This document shows positions 8,887 to 17,291 of a DNA stretch of 50,599 nucleotides, piece after piece (positions within the stretch are counted from its first letter, which is position 1; each line of letters opens with the position of its first letter). Source of the stretch: MGNI01 sp964353875. Lineage in GTDB: Bacteria; Chloroflexota; Anaerolineae; Anaerolineales; E44-bin32. The translations under genes were made by a program, and so were the position numbers. The DNA is taken from positions 1 to 50,599 of the forward strand of contig CAYGXU010000011.1 in the NCBI GenBank assembly GCA_964353875.1, in the 5' to 3' direction. The notes below the pieces were generated by a model, which was given only the letters and a program-made list of their open reading frames with translations, was not told the DNA's origin and made no database searches.

Positions 8887-9054
8887 TCATCCAATCTGGC
8901 TGAGAAACCAACCAATGGCAACGAGAGCCAGAATCGCCATACAACCGAAAGCGAATAACTTAGCTGTCAATTTAAGCACTGCCCGAACGATAGTCCACAA
9001 GATGGCCAGACCGATGATGATCAGTACGATGGTGGTTAATTCGTTGAAGTTCAT
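8887..9054 (-). CDS. Small two-helix membrane protein (55 aa)
   Basis: This short frame starts at the ATG at 9054-9052 and ends at the TGA at 8889-8887. The translation begins MNFNELTTIVLIIIGLAI and ends IGWFLSQIG. It has two hydrophobic helices (about residues 8-22 and 38-52) joined by a basic amphipathic segment (RAVLKLTAK). An AAGGGG ribosome site lies about 8 bases upstream. The overlapping 142-codon frame on the plus strand is rich in unusual residues and lacks a start signal. The two-helix, positive-loop layout is typical of small membrane-stress or signal-accessory proteins, but no family was recognised. It lies near pspC; a functional link is speculation. Confidence 0.6.
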   Translation of the reverse strand: MNFNELTTIVLIIIGLAILWTIVRAVLKLTAKLFAFGCMAILALVAIGWFLSQIG

Positions 9055-9408
9055 GATTGTCCCCTTAATGATTGATATCCAAGCATTTGAGAATCAGCCC
9101 TTAACCCAGGAGGACGATAAAGAAGTCCTGTCGATCTTATCACACTGCTTACAACGGGGGAATGAGCGAATAACATCCTCCCATTTTCCAGTGATTGTTT
9201 GCGTTCCATTCCATGGATATTTTTCATCGTGCTACCATTTTATATCGACCACCGACTTTCTCTGTGCAAATTAATTGTGCCACTCTCGAGAATAATCACA
9301 AGGTCAGAGTGATAGATCGACTGTCATAATAGGAGATCAATGTTATCGTATCGCAAAAAATAATATTTGCCGTCGCATTGTATTTGCGGTTTTCCGGCTG
9401 AAGAAAGA
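9055..9408. other. Intergenic region, nothing identified
   Basis: This A/T-rich space lies between the convergent 3' end of the MFS gene and the start of the small membrane protein. I see no gene, convincing terminator or repeat. A run of A with weak dyad symmetry near 9353-9371 could assist termination of the MFS transcript but is not strong. Confidence 0.5.
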
Positions 9409-10569
9409 TTAATCTCGAAGAAAGCGGAATATGATTATTAATCCCAGGAGATCCATTGCAGCTGCAAAGAACGCATTAGCGTAAATCCCTACTCCAAACA
9501 GCAGAGAACCCGCCAATGATCCTATTGCTCTTCCCCCAGCAATACCAGCCATATAGCTGGACATCATGGTCGCTCGGGCGTCAGGGACTAATTCTGTCAT
9601 CATGGGAATGCTGCTGACGATGGCGAATTCGAATGTGATGTAAAACAAAAAAAGACCCAATAATGCGGTGTTCAGATGTTTACCAAGGAGGGGCAAGGCC
9701 AGGACGACACAGGTGTTTAAGAGAATACCGACACCGAGGGATCGTCGGATCCCCATACGGTCAGCAAAAAGGGCGACCAGCCCTTCACCTCCGAATTCGG
9801 CAATGCCAATCACGGCAGAGGCGGCTCCCAAAGCAACGACATTAATCAGAAAAGCCTGCTCCATCCAAGCACCATATACGATGTTAATCGCTTCGTTCCC
9901 AGAGCTGATGAGCATCCCTAGTGAGATCCCAATAAGCGCACGAGGTTGTTGTAGGATGTTACCCAAACTTCTTATAAGCGTGGTCGAACGACCCCGGCTG
10001 ATCGAATCGAATGGAATCAGCAGCGCGATTACGAGAGCGGCGATTGTAATCAAACCTGCCAGCCAGGGAAACGGCGCTAACCACCCCGCTTTTGAGATCA
10101 ACCAACCCACGACAGGAATACCGAAAAGAGAGGCTGCTGACCAGCCGAGCTCTGTAATGGCTACTGCGCGGCCGCGCTGAGAGTAATGTACATGGTCTCC
10201 AAGATAGGCCTGAAGTGCGGGATCAAAGATGATTTTGCCGATGGAAGAGATGAGTAAGGTCATCCATAGACCAGACACAGTAGGCCAGATGGCGACGATT
10301 ACAAATCCGGCGGAGTAAATCAGCGATCCAAGCAACATACATGTTTTTCGTCCGCGGAAGTCCGCAAGTGATCCCAGAAATGGGCTGCTCAAGCCGAGAA
10401 GAAAGCGGCCGGTCACAGCCAAAGCTATGACCTCCAAATTCACTCCAAGACCGCGGGCGATCATTGGCAGAAAGGGGTAGACCATGCGAAAGCCTGTATT
10501 GATCAGGGTACGGGTCACCCCGAATACAACGAGCTGAGCAGGGAGGGGGATTGAACCTTCTTTTGTCAT
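9409..10569 (-). CDS. Major facilitator superfamily transporter
   Basis: This 386-residue integral membrane transporter has about 12 hydrophobic segments. The MFS signature between helices 2 and 3 is present as GSLADFRGRKTCMLLG (about residues 61-76, matching GxxxDrxGrr). A second, related loop occurs as ALFADRMGIRRSLG at about 263-276. Helix 4-5 residues follow the drug/proton antiporter style. The substrate cannot be deduced. The start at 10569 is preceded by a modest AAGAGACA ribosome site. It stands alone, with long non-coding stretches on both sides and the Rrf2 regulator upstream on the same strand but behind its own terminator. A drug or metabolite efflux role is the family default, not shown by the sequence. 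Confidence 0.88.
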   Translation of the reverse strand: MTKEGSIPLPAQLVVFGVTRTLINTGFRMVYPFLPMIARGLGVNLEVIALAVTGRFLLGLSSPFLGSLADFRGRKTCMLLGSLIYSAGFVIVAIWPTVSGLWMTLLISSIGKIIFDPALQAYLGDHVHYSQRGRAVAITELGWSAASLFGIPVVGWLISKAGWLAPFPWLAGLITIAALVIALLIPFDSISRGRSTTLIRSLGNILQQPRALIGISLGMLISSGNEAINIVYGAWMEQAFLINVVALGAASAVIGIAEFGGEGLVALFADRMGIRRSLGVGILLNTCVVLALPLLGKHLNTALLGLFLFYITFEFAIVSSIPMMTELVPDARATMMSSYMAGIAGGRAIGSLAGSLLFGVGIYANAFFAAAMDLLGLIIIFRFLRD

Positions 10570-11560
10570 TGTCTCTTTTCATTTCGAGTACGAAGCCATC
10601 GGTCCCATTGCCCCCCCGCGCACAAGGAAGGCAGGAGCAAGAAAAAGACAAATTCATGGATAGAGCGGGACTCTGGCAAGATCATTGCAAATATCGGATG
10701 CATGATTGCATCAGCTTTCTAGAGAGACCTGAAGAGGATTATCGTACAGGCAATATTTATAAAGTAACTGCGCATGGGATTTTTCGATAGGATGTTGGAG
10801 GATTGTACCTGCATAGCAAAGATAGCGAAATTTAAACCAATCCTGCCGCGATGTTTATAGAGAGATGAGCCATTCCAGTTTTGATGGATTGTGCATAAGA
10901 CTGGGGGGAAGTCGGTGATTATATACGGGGTTGTTGCCCGAAAAAGAGGGCAAGGCCAAGTATGAAATATATCATGGCGAAGGATAAGGTTAATGATGGC
11001 TGAGATCGATGAAGAAAGAAAGCCAAGAAGACCGGTCCAAATCCATGCGCCATATGAAAAAGGGCCGCGGATGCAGGTGATTGGCGATTGTTTGGACGGT
11101 CCCCAAAAAGGCAGAATGACTGCCAGAGTCAACTGAATAATGAAAAAGTTAAACGAGGTTCTGGCGCGATGCATGCAGCTAATTTTACTCCAAGGTTACC
11201 TATTCTTTGGATCATTCCATCAGGACTAAATCCAATGGAGTTATCCCCATGAGGACAGCCACTCATATTCCCGCAGAGGTGGAAGTATAGCCTCTGTTTA
11301 TTCCACCGATAAATATACAATCCGTTCGAGATTCTCTTTTCGCGCAATTGGCAGACGTCATGAAAATCTGTTCATCATAGTCTGAGGCCAAAATGAAGTA
11401 TGAGAACGGGTGAAGATCAGGATTCAACCGCGTGGAGATTTGAAATGGATTAGAAGGTGAATATTGAATGGGCAGAGGAACGGTCAGAGGAACGGTCAGG
11501 TTCCTTACGGGGGAGTAATGCTTTCGTCTTATCGAGTGACTATAATGGCCACTTGGATAG
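10570..11560. other. Long intergenic region with a 12-bp tandem duplication
   Basis: No gene is supported. A 151-codon minus-strand frame (10719-11174) contains hydrophobic runs (YGAWIWTGLLGFLSSS) but lacks a ribosome site and looks irregular; it may be a degraded membrane-protein gene. At 11473-11496 the 12-mer CAGAGGAACGGT is repeated exactly in tandem. The function of this 1-kb stretch is unknown. Confidence 0.45.
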
Positions 11561-11584
11561 AAAAAACCATCCATGCGGATGGTT
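11561..11584 (-). terminator. Intrinsic terminator of the Rrf2 gene
   Basis: Read on the minus strand, a perfect 8-bp stem AACCATCC / GGATGGTT with a GCAT loop runs directly into six T residues. It lies about 70 bases after the Rrf2 stop and isolates that gene from the region beyond. Confidence 0.88.
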
Positions 11585-11653
11585 AGGCTTTCATTGCATG
11601 TGAAGCTGGGTAGAGAACTTAATTGAAGGGATTGTGATCTTCGGTCGTGCCTG

Positions 11654-12055
11654 TTAGGAAATGAGAGATGCGAAGTCAGTATTGGCCAATTTATCTACTA
11701 ATTCCGCTTGAGACTTGCACCAGATTTCGTGTACTTTACAATGTTGACGGAATGGGCAGGCTTTTGGATTAGTAACACACTCGTTCAAAGTAATGGGGCC
11801 GTCGATGGCTTCAATAACCTCAAGCAAAGAGATTTCACTAGGGTTGCGTGCTAACGACACCCCTCCGCGTGCCCCGCGGGAAGTCTGTACCACGCCGGCA
11901 ACGGAAAGCTGGGAGACGATCTTGGCCAGAAATGAAGGCGGAATCTGCTGTTCGTCAGCGATCTTGCTTGTTGGCGCACGCTTCCCATTCGTATTTAATT
12001 CTGCTAAGTGTAATACTGCACGAACTGCATAGTCAGCCTGTCGAGTAATTTGCAT
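11654..12055 (-). CDS. Rrf2-family Fe-S transcriptional regulator
   Basis: This 133-residue winged-helix regulator belongs to the Rrf2/IscR/NsrR/RsrR group. The N-terminal MQITRQADYAVRAVLHLAE leads into the helix-turn-helix (about residues 27-50, SKIADEQQIPPSFLAKIVSQL) and wing (SRGARGGVSLAR, 59-70). Three cysteines, C93, C100 and C106, with spacing C-x6-C-x5-C, sit where the family binds a [2Fe-2S] or [4Fe-4S] cluster, so DNA binding is probably redox-, NO- or iron-responsive. A good AGGAGATG ribosome site precedes the ATG. An inverted repeat of GAATTC half-sites lies immediately upstream and may be its own operator. It has its own terminator, so it is monocistronic. The regulon cannot be read from context; no isc/suf genes are near. 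Confidence 0.93.
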   Translation of the reverse strand: MQITRQADYAVRAVLHLAELNTNGKRAPTSKIADEQQIPPSFLAKIVSQLSVAGVVQTSRGARGGVSLARNPSEISLLEVIEAIDGPITLNECVTNPKACPFRQHCKVHEIWCKSQAELVDKLANTDFASLIS

Positions 12056-12068
12056 AGCCCCATCTCCT

Positions 12069-12090
12069 GAATTCGGACGACTCGGAATTC
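12069..12090 (-). promoter_or_regulatory. Inverted repeat upstream of the Rrf2 gene (candidate operator)
   Basis: Two GAATTC arms are separated by 10 bases, 14-35 bases before the Rrf2 start codon and overlapping the region where the ribosome would load. Autoregulation is common in the Rrf2 family, but this sequence does not match a characterised site I can name. It could be chance, since GAATTC is itself palindromic. Confidence 0.3.
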
Positions 12091-12195
12091 AAAGGTAATA
12101 GTTGTCCTATTTCCAAGAAGTCTACATCTTTGATTATATCTTGGGCAAGTGAGTAGTGTCACTGTGCCTGTATGACCTTTAGCGAAGCAGATAGG

Positions 12196-12223
12196 TTGTC
12201 CATTCGGAGAGGCATGGTATCAT
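12196..12223 (+). promoter_or_regulatory. Promoter of the ugd operon
   Basis: TTGTCC (12196-12201) and TATCAT (12218-12223) are separated by 16 bases, about 38 bases before the ugd ATG. A GAGGAG ribosome site lies between. The fit to consensus is moderate. Confidence 0.5.
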
Positions 12224-12260
12224 TTCCGCATTCATAATCTGCGATGAATGAGGAGTTGGA

Positions 12261-13631
12261 ATGAAAGGGATCACAGTCATCGGTGTTGGTTACGTAGGCC
12301 TGGTAACCGGCGCCTGTTTCGCGGATTTAGGCAATCGTATCATCGCTCTGGATATCGATGAGAAGAAGATCGAGGGCTTAAAGCGGGGCGAGATGCCGAT
12401 CTACGAACCAGGTTTAGAGGAGATGGTAGCTCGCAATGTCATGGCTGGACGCCTAGTTTTCACCACTTCGTACGAAGAAGCGCTCAAAGAAGCGCAATTC
12501 GTTTTTATTGCTGTAGGCACTCCGGAAGGCGTAGATGGCGAAGCTGATCTAAAGTATGTCAGTGCCGCAGCGATTTCAATCGCTGAGAACATGGTTGGAC
12601 CGCTGATCGTCGTGAACAAATCTACCGTTCCAGTCGGGACAGGCGACTGGGTAGCGGATATTATCAAGACGAATCAAACCAAGGGAATTCCTTTCGCGGT
12701 AGTCTCTTGTCCTGAATTCCTACGCGAAGGATCCGCCATTTCGGATTTCATGAATCCGGCTCGTATTGTGCTTGGCTCCTTGGACCATGAAGCGGCGGAT
12801 CATGTAGCGCAACTGCATTTCCCATTACGCGCTCCAATGGTGCTCTGTGATCTCCGCACGGCTGAGATGATCAAATATGCTTCCAATGCCATCCTGGCAA
12901 CGAAAATTTCCTTCATCAATGAGATTGCCAATATTTGTGAGGCGTTAGGCGCTGATGTGAAGGAAGTTGCGGCGGGGATGGGATACGACCCCCGCATAGG
13001 TCGCCAGTTCCTGGATGCCGGTTTGGGATTTGGAGGTTCCTGTTTCCCCAAGGATGTGAAGGCTCTCGCCTATATGGCTGCGGAGAAAGGCCGTCATCCA
13101 CAATTGCTCCAGGCTGTGTTAGATATTAATTCTGATCGCAGGCGTCAGTTGGTTGAAAAGGCCAGGGAAATGTTAGGAGATTTGGGAGGGAAAACGATCG
13201 GCCTGCTTGGTTTGGCATTTAAACCCAACACGGACGATCTTCGAGAAGCGCCGGCCTTAGAAGTTGCCCAGCGACTCCTCAACGCAGGGGCGAAGGTGCG
13301 TGCTTATGATCCGGTGGGAATGCTGCGTGCAAAAGAGCTGATGCCCCAGATTGAGATGATGGAGTCTCCCTATTCATTGGCAGAGGGAAGTGACGCTCTG
13401 ATTGTGTGTACGGAATGGAACGAATTTAAGCATTTGGATATGGTACGTATCCGAGAGGGATTGCATCAGCCCATTATTGTTGATGGACGCAATATCTATG
13501 ATCCGCAAGATATGTTCAATTTAGGCTTTCGCTATCGAGGGGTTGGAAGGGGGTATGATCGGGATGGTCGACCTGTGGTTGCGGAGAATACCTTCGAGGC
13601 GAAATCAGCAATGGGAGGCTCACAAGGATGA
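12261..13631 (+). CDS. ugd: UDP-glucose 6-dehydrogenase
   Basis: This 456-residue NAD-dependent enzyme oxidises UDP-glucose to UDP-glucuronate, a precursor for polysaccharides. The N-terminal Rossmann motif GVGYVGLVTGACFADLG is at residues 8-24. STVPVGTG (121-128) and EFLREGSAI (152-160) follow. The catalytic cysteine C261 lies in GFGGSCFPKD. The C-terminal UDP-binding domain contains GLAFKPNTDDLREAPA. The length agrees with the family norm of about 440-460. A GAGGAG ribosome site precedes the start. The stop overlaps the next start by 4 bases (ATGA), which makes it the first gene of a tightly coupled five-gene operon; the functional tie to peptidases and acpS is not obvious. The closely related UDP-ManNAc dehydrogenase is the main alternative assignment. 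Confidence 0.94.
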   Translation: MKGITVIGVGYVGLVTGACFADLGNRIIALDIDEKKIEGLKRGEMPIYEPGLEEMVARNVMAGRLVFTTSYEEALKEAQFVFIAVGTPEGVDGEADLKYVSAAAISIAENMVGPLIVVNKSTVPVGTGDWVADIIKTNQTKGIPFAVVSCPEFLREGSAISDFMNPARIVLGSLDHEAADHVAQLHFPLRAPMVLCDLRTAEMIKYASNAILATKISFINEIANICEALGADVKEVAAGMGYDPRIGRQFLDAGLGFGGSCFPKDVKALAYMAAEKGRHPQLLQAVLDINSDRRRQLVEKAREMLGDLGGKTIGLLGLAFKPNTDDLREAPALEVAQRLLNAGAKVRAYDPVGMLRAKELMPQIEMMESPYSLAEGSDALIVCTEWNEFKHLDMVRIREGLHQPIIVDGRNIYDPQDMFNLGFRYRGVGRGYDRDGRPVVAENTFEAKSAMGGSQG

Positions 13632-14935
13632 GTGTAAAACCTAGTCAGAATGATTTTGTGAAAACTCGCTTTGATAATGGATTGGAGATCCGCCTTAAAG
13701 AGATGCACATCGCACCCCTGATCAGCAGCTGGATGTGGTACAGAGTGGGTTCGAGGAATGAACGAGCGGGCATTACTGGCGCCTCCCATTGGGTGGAACA
13801 CATGCAATTTAAAGGAACCCCCACATTCCCGGCTGGAATCCTGGATCGCATCATCTCTCGGGATGGTGGATATTGGAATGCGTTAACTTGGCTCGATTGG
13901 ACTGCGTATTATGAGACGATGCCCGCTGATCGAATCCAAATCGCCTTGGAGTTAGAAGCGGACAGGATGGTGAATAGTGCATTCGATTCTGGTGAGGTTG
14001 AATCTGAACGAACGGTGATTATCTCTGAAAGACAAGGCCACGAGAATGAACCGAACTTTCGCCTGGCGGAGGAGATGCAGGCGGCTGCCTTTCGTATCCA
14101 CTCCTACCATCATGAAGTGATAGGTGATACCTCGGATTTGGAGCGCATATCGCGCGAGGAATTGTATGGGCATTATCGCCGATATTATCATCCAAGTAAT
14201 GCGGTTTTAACAGTTGCTGGAGATTTTCAGTATGATCAGATGTTGGGATCGATTGAGAGATATTTTAGCGCCATTTCCGGTCAGCTGAAGCCAGAATTTC
14301 TTTCTCGTCCCGAACCGCCACAAGGGGGCGAGCGACGCGTGATGGTGGAAGGGTTTGAGGAAACACCTTTCGTACATATCGCGTACCATGTTCCGGGAGG
14401 GAGCCATCCCGATTTCATTCCACTCTCCATTTTAGACAGCATACTGGCGGGGCCATCCAGCCTGAATCTCTTTGGATACTCAATTTCCAATAAGACTTCC
14501 CGGCTTTATCAGGCTTTAGTTGAGGGTGAGCTGGCCGCCTCAGTTTCTGGGAATCTGGCGACAACGATTGATCCTTTCCTTTACACTGTTCATGTCACCG
14601 TGCGACCGGATCGCAATCCAGACGATGTAATCTCGGTTTTCGATCAGCAAATCGAGCAAGTATTACAGTCGTCCATAAAAACAGATGAAGTTGCCAAAGC
14701 GATCAAACAAGCCCAGGCGCTCTTTGCTTATGGGAGCGAAAGCACCACGAATCAGGCTTTTTGGCTCGGATTCTCTGAAATGTTCGCGGATTATGATTGG
14801 TTTCTCACTTTTTTGGACCGTATCGCGGAAGTGAATGTCGAAAAAGTTGTGGAGGCTGCCAAGAATTACTTGATGCCTTCGAATCGGGTTGTTGGCATCT
14901 ATCGACCGCTGAGAGGAAGGGTATCTCATGACTGA
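13628..14935 (+). CDS. M16 zinc metallopeptidase, catalytic subunit
   Basis: This 435-residue member of the pitrilysin/processing-peptidase family (M16B size) carries the inverted zinc motif HxxEH as H54-W-V-E57-H58. The EX6E pair E127 and E134 supplies the third zinc ligand (E134, 76 residues after H58, the usual spacing). The C-terminal half is the second M16 domain. No signal peptide was seen, so it is probably cytoplasmic or exported by another route. It overlaps ugd by 4 bases and the next gene by 8. The next gene encodes a same-sized M16 protein without the zinc motif. Such active/inactive pairs form heterodimers in bacteria and resemble beta/alpha mitochondrial processing peptidase. 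The substrate is unknown. Confidence 0.93.
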   Translation: MSVKPSQNDFVKTRFDNGLEIRLKEMHIAPLISSWMWYRVGSRNERAGITGASHWVEHMQFKGTPTFPAGILDRIISRDGGYWNALTWLDWTAYYETMPADRIQIALELEADRMVNSAFDSGEVESERTVIISERQGHENEPNFRLAEEMQAAAFRIHSYHHEVIGDTSDLERISREELYGHYRRYYHPSNAVLTVAGDFQYDQMLGSIERYFSAISGQLKPEFLSRPEPPQGGERRVMVEGFEETPFVHIAYHVPGGSHPDFIPLSILDSILAGPSSLNLFGYSISNKTSRLYQALVEGELAASVSGNLATTIDPFLYTVHVTVRPDRNPDDVISVFDQQIEQVLQSSIKTDEVAKAIKQAQALFAYGSESTTNQAFWLGFSEMFADYDWFLTFLDRIAEVNVEKVVEAAKNYLMPSNRVVGIYRPLRGRVSHD

Positions 14936-16241
14936 AACGAAAACCTCGCTCCCCAGGTTGGATACGCGCAGCTTACCCGGACCAGAAACTATCCATCGCA
15001 GGGTTCTTAAGAATGGCATCATCGCTTTGGCGCGTGAGAATTTTGCCAGTCCTTCGGTCGTACTTACAGGGCGAGTAGCGGGTGGAGCTCTGGTTGATCC
15101 CCTCCAGAAAACGGGATTAGCTGATTTAACCGCAAGTGCTTTAATGAGGGGTACGGCTAAACGCGATTTTCAGGCGATCTATGAGTCAGTTGAGTCGATC
15201 GGCGCAAGCCTCTCGATTGGAGCCAGCATGCATGGTGTTTCATTCTTTGGAAAAAGCCTCGCTGAGGATATGGAGCTTGTACTCGAATTACTTACCGAGT
15301 CTTTTTACTCACCCATATTTCCATCCGTTCATGTTGAGCGGTTACGGGCTGAAAAAATGACCTCGATCGCCATACGTGATCAGGATACCGGCGCAAGGGC
15401 AGAGATGGCATTTCATCAAATGGCATTTCCTGATCATCCTTATCGGATACCCGTAGAGGGAACAATGGAAACGGTGAGGGCATTGCAGATCGAAGATTTA
15501 AGAGCTTATCATCGTCGCCATTTGGGCCCAGAAGGGATGTTTATTGCCATTATTGGCGCTGTGGAAGCAGAAAGGGCGCTTGATCATGCTGAAAGTGCTT
15601 TTGGCGCCTGGGAGAATGCTGAGCAGGAGCTCGTGCCGAATGTCCCATCGATGACTTCACCAGCGGGATTGTTGCGGGAAAATGTTATTCTAGAAGGCAA
15701 AATGCAGAGTGATATTGTCTTAGGGAGTCCAGGTCCAAGTCGTTTTGATTCGGAATATCTGGCAGCTTCGTTAGGGAATAGCATCTTCGGACGTTTCGGA
15801 TTGTATGGCCGCATTGGAGATCGCGTCCGTGAAGAAGCCGGATTAGCGTATTATGCCTATAGCTCCCTTGCAGGGGGGCCAGGACCGGGTGCATGGCAAG
15901 TGATCGCAGGAGTGAATCCAGTCAATGTAGAGTTGGCTATTGATTTAATCAGCGACGAGATTAGAAAGATTGTAAGGGAAGGTGTGACAGAAGAAGAGTT
16001 GAGGGATAATCAAGCTAACTTCATCGGGCGACTTCCTCTACAACTTGAGACCAATGAAGGTGTTGCCAGCGCTCTTATTCATATTGAACGCTATCAACTG
16101 GGTCTGGATTACTATCAGCGTTATCCTGAGATCATTGCATCAATTACGTCAGAACAGGTGCATGAAGCTGTGAAACGCTTCCTTAATCCTGATCAACTGG
16201 CAATTGCAGTTGCAGGTCCGCCTCTTCAAGAGGGGGGATAA
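14928..16241 (+). CDS. M16 peptidase-like partner subunit, no zinc motif
   Basis: This 437-residue M16-fold protein has lost the HxxEH motif: the equivalent helix reads KTGLADLTASALMRGT (about residues 62-77), with no zinc ligands. It keeps the second-domain region with the Arg/Tyr pair typical of inactive partners (GLYGRIGDRVREEAGLAYYAYSS, roughly residues 291-313). That element shapes the substrate cavity in two-subunit M16 enzymes. The start codon lies inside the 3' end of the catalytic partner (8-base overlap), so equimolar synthesis by translational coupling is likely. By family precedent it acts as the non-catalytic half of a heterodimer. The stop shares one base with the acpS start (TAATG). 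Confidence 0.92.
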   Translation: MTETKTSLPRLDTRSLPGPETIHRRVLKNGIIALARENFASPSVVLTGRVAGGALVDPLQKTGLADLTASALMRGTAKRDFQAIYESVESIGASLSIGASMHGVSFFGKSLAEDMELVLELLTESFYSPIFPSVHVERLRAEKMTSIAIRDQDTGARAEMAFHQMAFPDHPYRIPVEGTMETVRALQIEDLRAYHRRHLGPEGMFIAIIGAVEAERALDHAESAFGAWENAEQELVPNVPSMTSPAGLLRENVILEGKMQSDIVLGSPGPSRFDSEYLAASLGNSIFGRFGLYGRIGDRVREEAGLAYYAYSSLAGGPGPGAWQVIAGVNPVNVELAIDLISDEIRKIVREGVTEEELRDNQANFIGRLPLQLETNEGVASALIHIERYQLGLDYYQRYPEIIASITSEQVHEAVKRFLNPDQLAIAVAGPPLQEGG

Positions 16242-16645
16242 TGGTGTACTCGGGAGTAGATATCATCGAAGTAGGGCGCATCGATCAGGCGATTTTGCGT
16301 CATGGGCAACGCTTCTTCGATCGCTTTTTTACAACCCAGGAGATCATCGACTCTCGCGGCCACACGCCCGCATTGGCTGCTCGTTTTGCAGCGAAAGAGG
16401 CTGTAGCCAAAGCGCTTGGCACCGGGATTGGCGAGATAGGATGGAAAGAAATCGAAGTGCGTCTGGATGCACGACGGAAACCAGAACTCCATCTCCACGG
16501 AAAAGCGAAGCGTTTAGCAATTGAGATGGCGTTAGAAGCCTGGTCGATCAGCGTGAGCCATACTCATCATCATGCGGTCGCCATTGCCATTGCGTTACAA
16601 GGGGATGTCCCTTGTGCTGATGGGATCAAGCAGGAGGGGAAATGA
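16241..16645 (+). CDS. acpS: Holo-[acyl-carrier-protein] synthase
   Basis: This 134-residue enzyme transfers 4'-phosphopantetheine from CoA to the serine of acyl carrier protein, activating fatty-acid synthesis. AcpS hallmarks are GVDIIEVGRI (residues 5-14, with metal-binding D7), RFAAKEAVAKALGTG (48-62, with metal-binding E53), WKEIEV and SISVSHT (102-108). The length is near the usual 120-130. It overlaps the upstream M16 gene by one base and the downstream thioesterase by four, so it is translated in a chain with both. Confidence 0.96.
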   Translation: MVYSGVDIIEVGRIDQAILRHGQRFFDRFFTTQEIIDSRGHTPALAARFAAKEAVAKALGTGIGEIGWKEIEVRLDARRKPELHLHGKAKRLAIEMALEAWSISVSHTHHHAVAIAIALQGDVPCADGIKQEGK

Positions 16646-17052
16646 GCGTGGAGGGTATTCAAGTTGGAAGCATCGAGGAAACCATACAGGAGGTAACGAA
16701 GGAACGAAGTGCCACTCATTTGGGAAGCGGTACTTTGGGAGTGTATGCCACACCCTCCATAGCGTTATTCGTTGAGCAAGTCTGTCGACAGATGATTGAT
16801 CCTATACTGCCAGAAGGACAGGCATCGGTAGGTGTGAGGATCGATTTACGCCATTTAGCGCCCACGCCCGTGGGCGATACTGTGCGACTCCGCGCTGAGA
16901 TCACCTCAATTGAAGATAACCTGGTATCCTTTCAGGCTCAGATATGGGATTCAAAGGAAATGATTGGTGAGGCCTTGCACCAAAGGGCGGTGATCGATGT
17001 GGAGCGCTTCCTCAAAAGAGTGCGATCGAAAATGCCGGAAGTGAAAACCTGA
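16642..17052 (+). CDS. Hot-dog-fold thioesterase, FlK-like
   Basis: This 136-residue single-domain hot-dog protein is closest in pattern to the fluoroacetyl-CoA thioesterase (FlK)-like group. It has a conserved YATPSIALFVEQVC segment (about residues 34-47) carrying Thr and Glu, the HLAPTPVGDTVRLRAEI strand (about 72-88) with the conserved His, and a final AVIDVERFLKR. Members hydrolyse short acyl-CoA thioesters; many are uncharacterised and the fluoro-specificity itself should not be assumed. It overlaps acpS by 4 bases (ATGA), suggesting a house-cleaning role in acyl-CoA or acyl-carrier metabolism (inference). It is the last gene of the ugd operon. Confidence 0.85.
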   Translation: MSVEGIQVGSIEETIQEVTKERSATHLGSGTLGVYATPSIALFVEQVCRQMIDPILPEGQASVGVRIDLRHLAPTPVGDTVRLRAEITSIEDNLVSFQAQIWDSKEMIGEALHQRAVIDVERFLKRVRSKMPEVKT

Positions 17053-17108
17053 ACTGAAACCAGTTGTGCAACTCTCCACATGTATCAGACACGATTGAAA
17101 AAATTGCT

Positions 17109-17137
17109 TTGACGGAACCCTCTCAGCATGGTATACT
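17109..17137 (+). promoter_or_regulatory. rpsB-tsf promoter
   Basis: TTGACG (17109-17114) and TATACT (17132-17137) with an ideal 17-base spacer form one of the best promoter matches in the window. It gives a leader of roughly 148 bases before rpsB. Confidence 0.8.
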
Positions 17138-17146
17138 CAATTTCTG

Positions 17147-17249
17147 CTCCCGCCAGTACACTGGCGGGAGAAATTCTGCCCGATACGGGCTATCACACAC
17201 GCCTTCTGACTTGGCTGGGCGTGCCGGTTGGCCAACTGGCTCTAGCCAG
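17147..17249 (+). promoter_or_regulatory. Structured 5' leader of rpsB
   Basis: A perfect 10-bp stem (CTCCCGCCAG / CTGGCGGGAG, loop TACA) occupies 17147-17170, at the very 5' end of the predicted transcript. Further dyads follow: GTTGGCCAAC around 17227-17236 and CTGGCT-CT-AGCCAG at 17236-17249, the last two being mutually exclusive. Ribosomal protein S2 mRNAs in several phyla have autoregulatory leaders. Whether this matches a known class could not be checked. Confidence 0.5.
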
Positions 17250-17291
17250 GGTTGAAGGAGGCGGAGGAATAACGCATAGGAGGATGGATTT

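Noticed and set aside
8846..9274. 142-codon plus-strand frame
   Set aside because: It is the antisense shadow of the 55-residue membrane protein at 8887-9054, with atypical composition and no ribosome site.
10719..11174. 151-codon minus-strand frame with hydrophobic runs
   Set aside because: No ribosome site, irregular composition and no recognisable family; described only as a possible decayed membrane-protein gene.
11263..11574. 103-codon minus-strand frame
   Set aside because: It spans the Rrf2 terminator and a 12-bp tandem duplication and lacks start signals; not coding.
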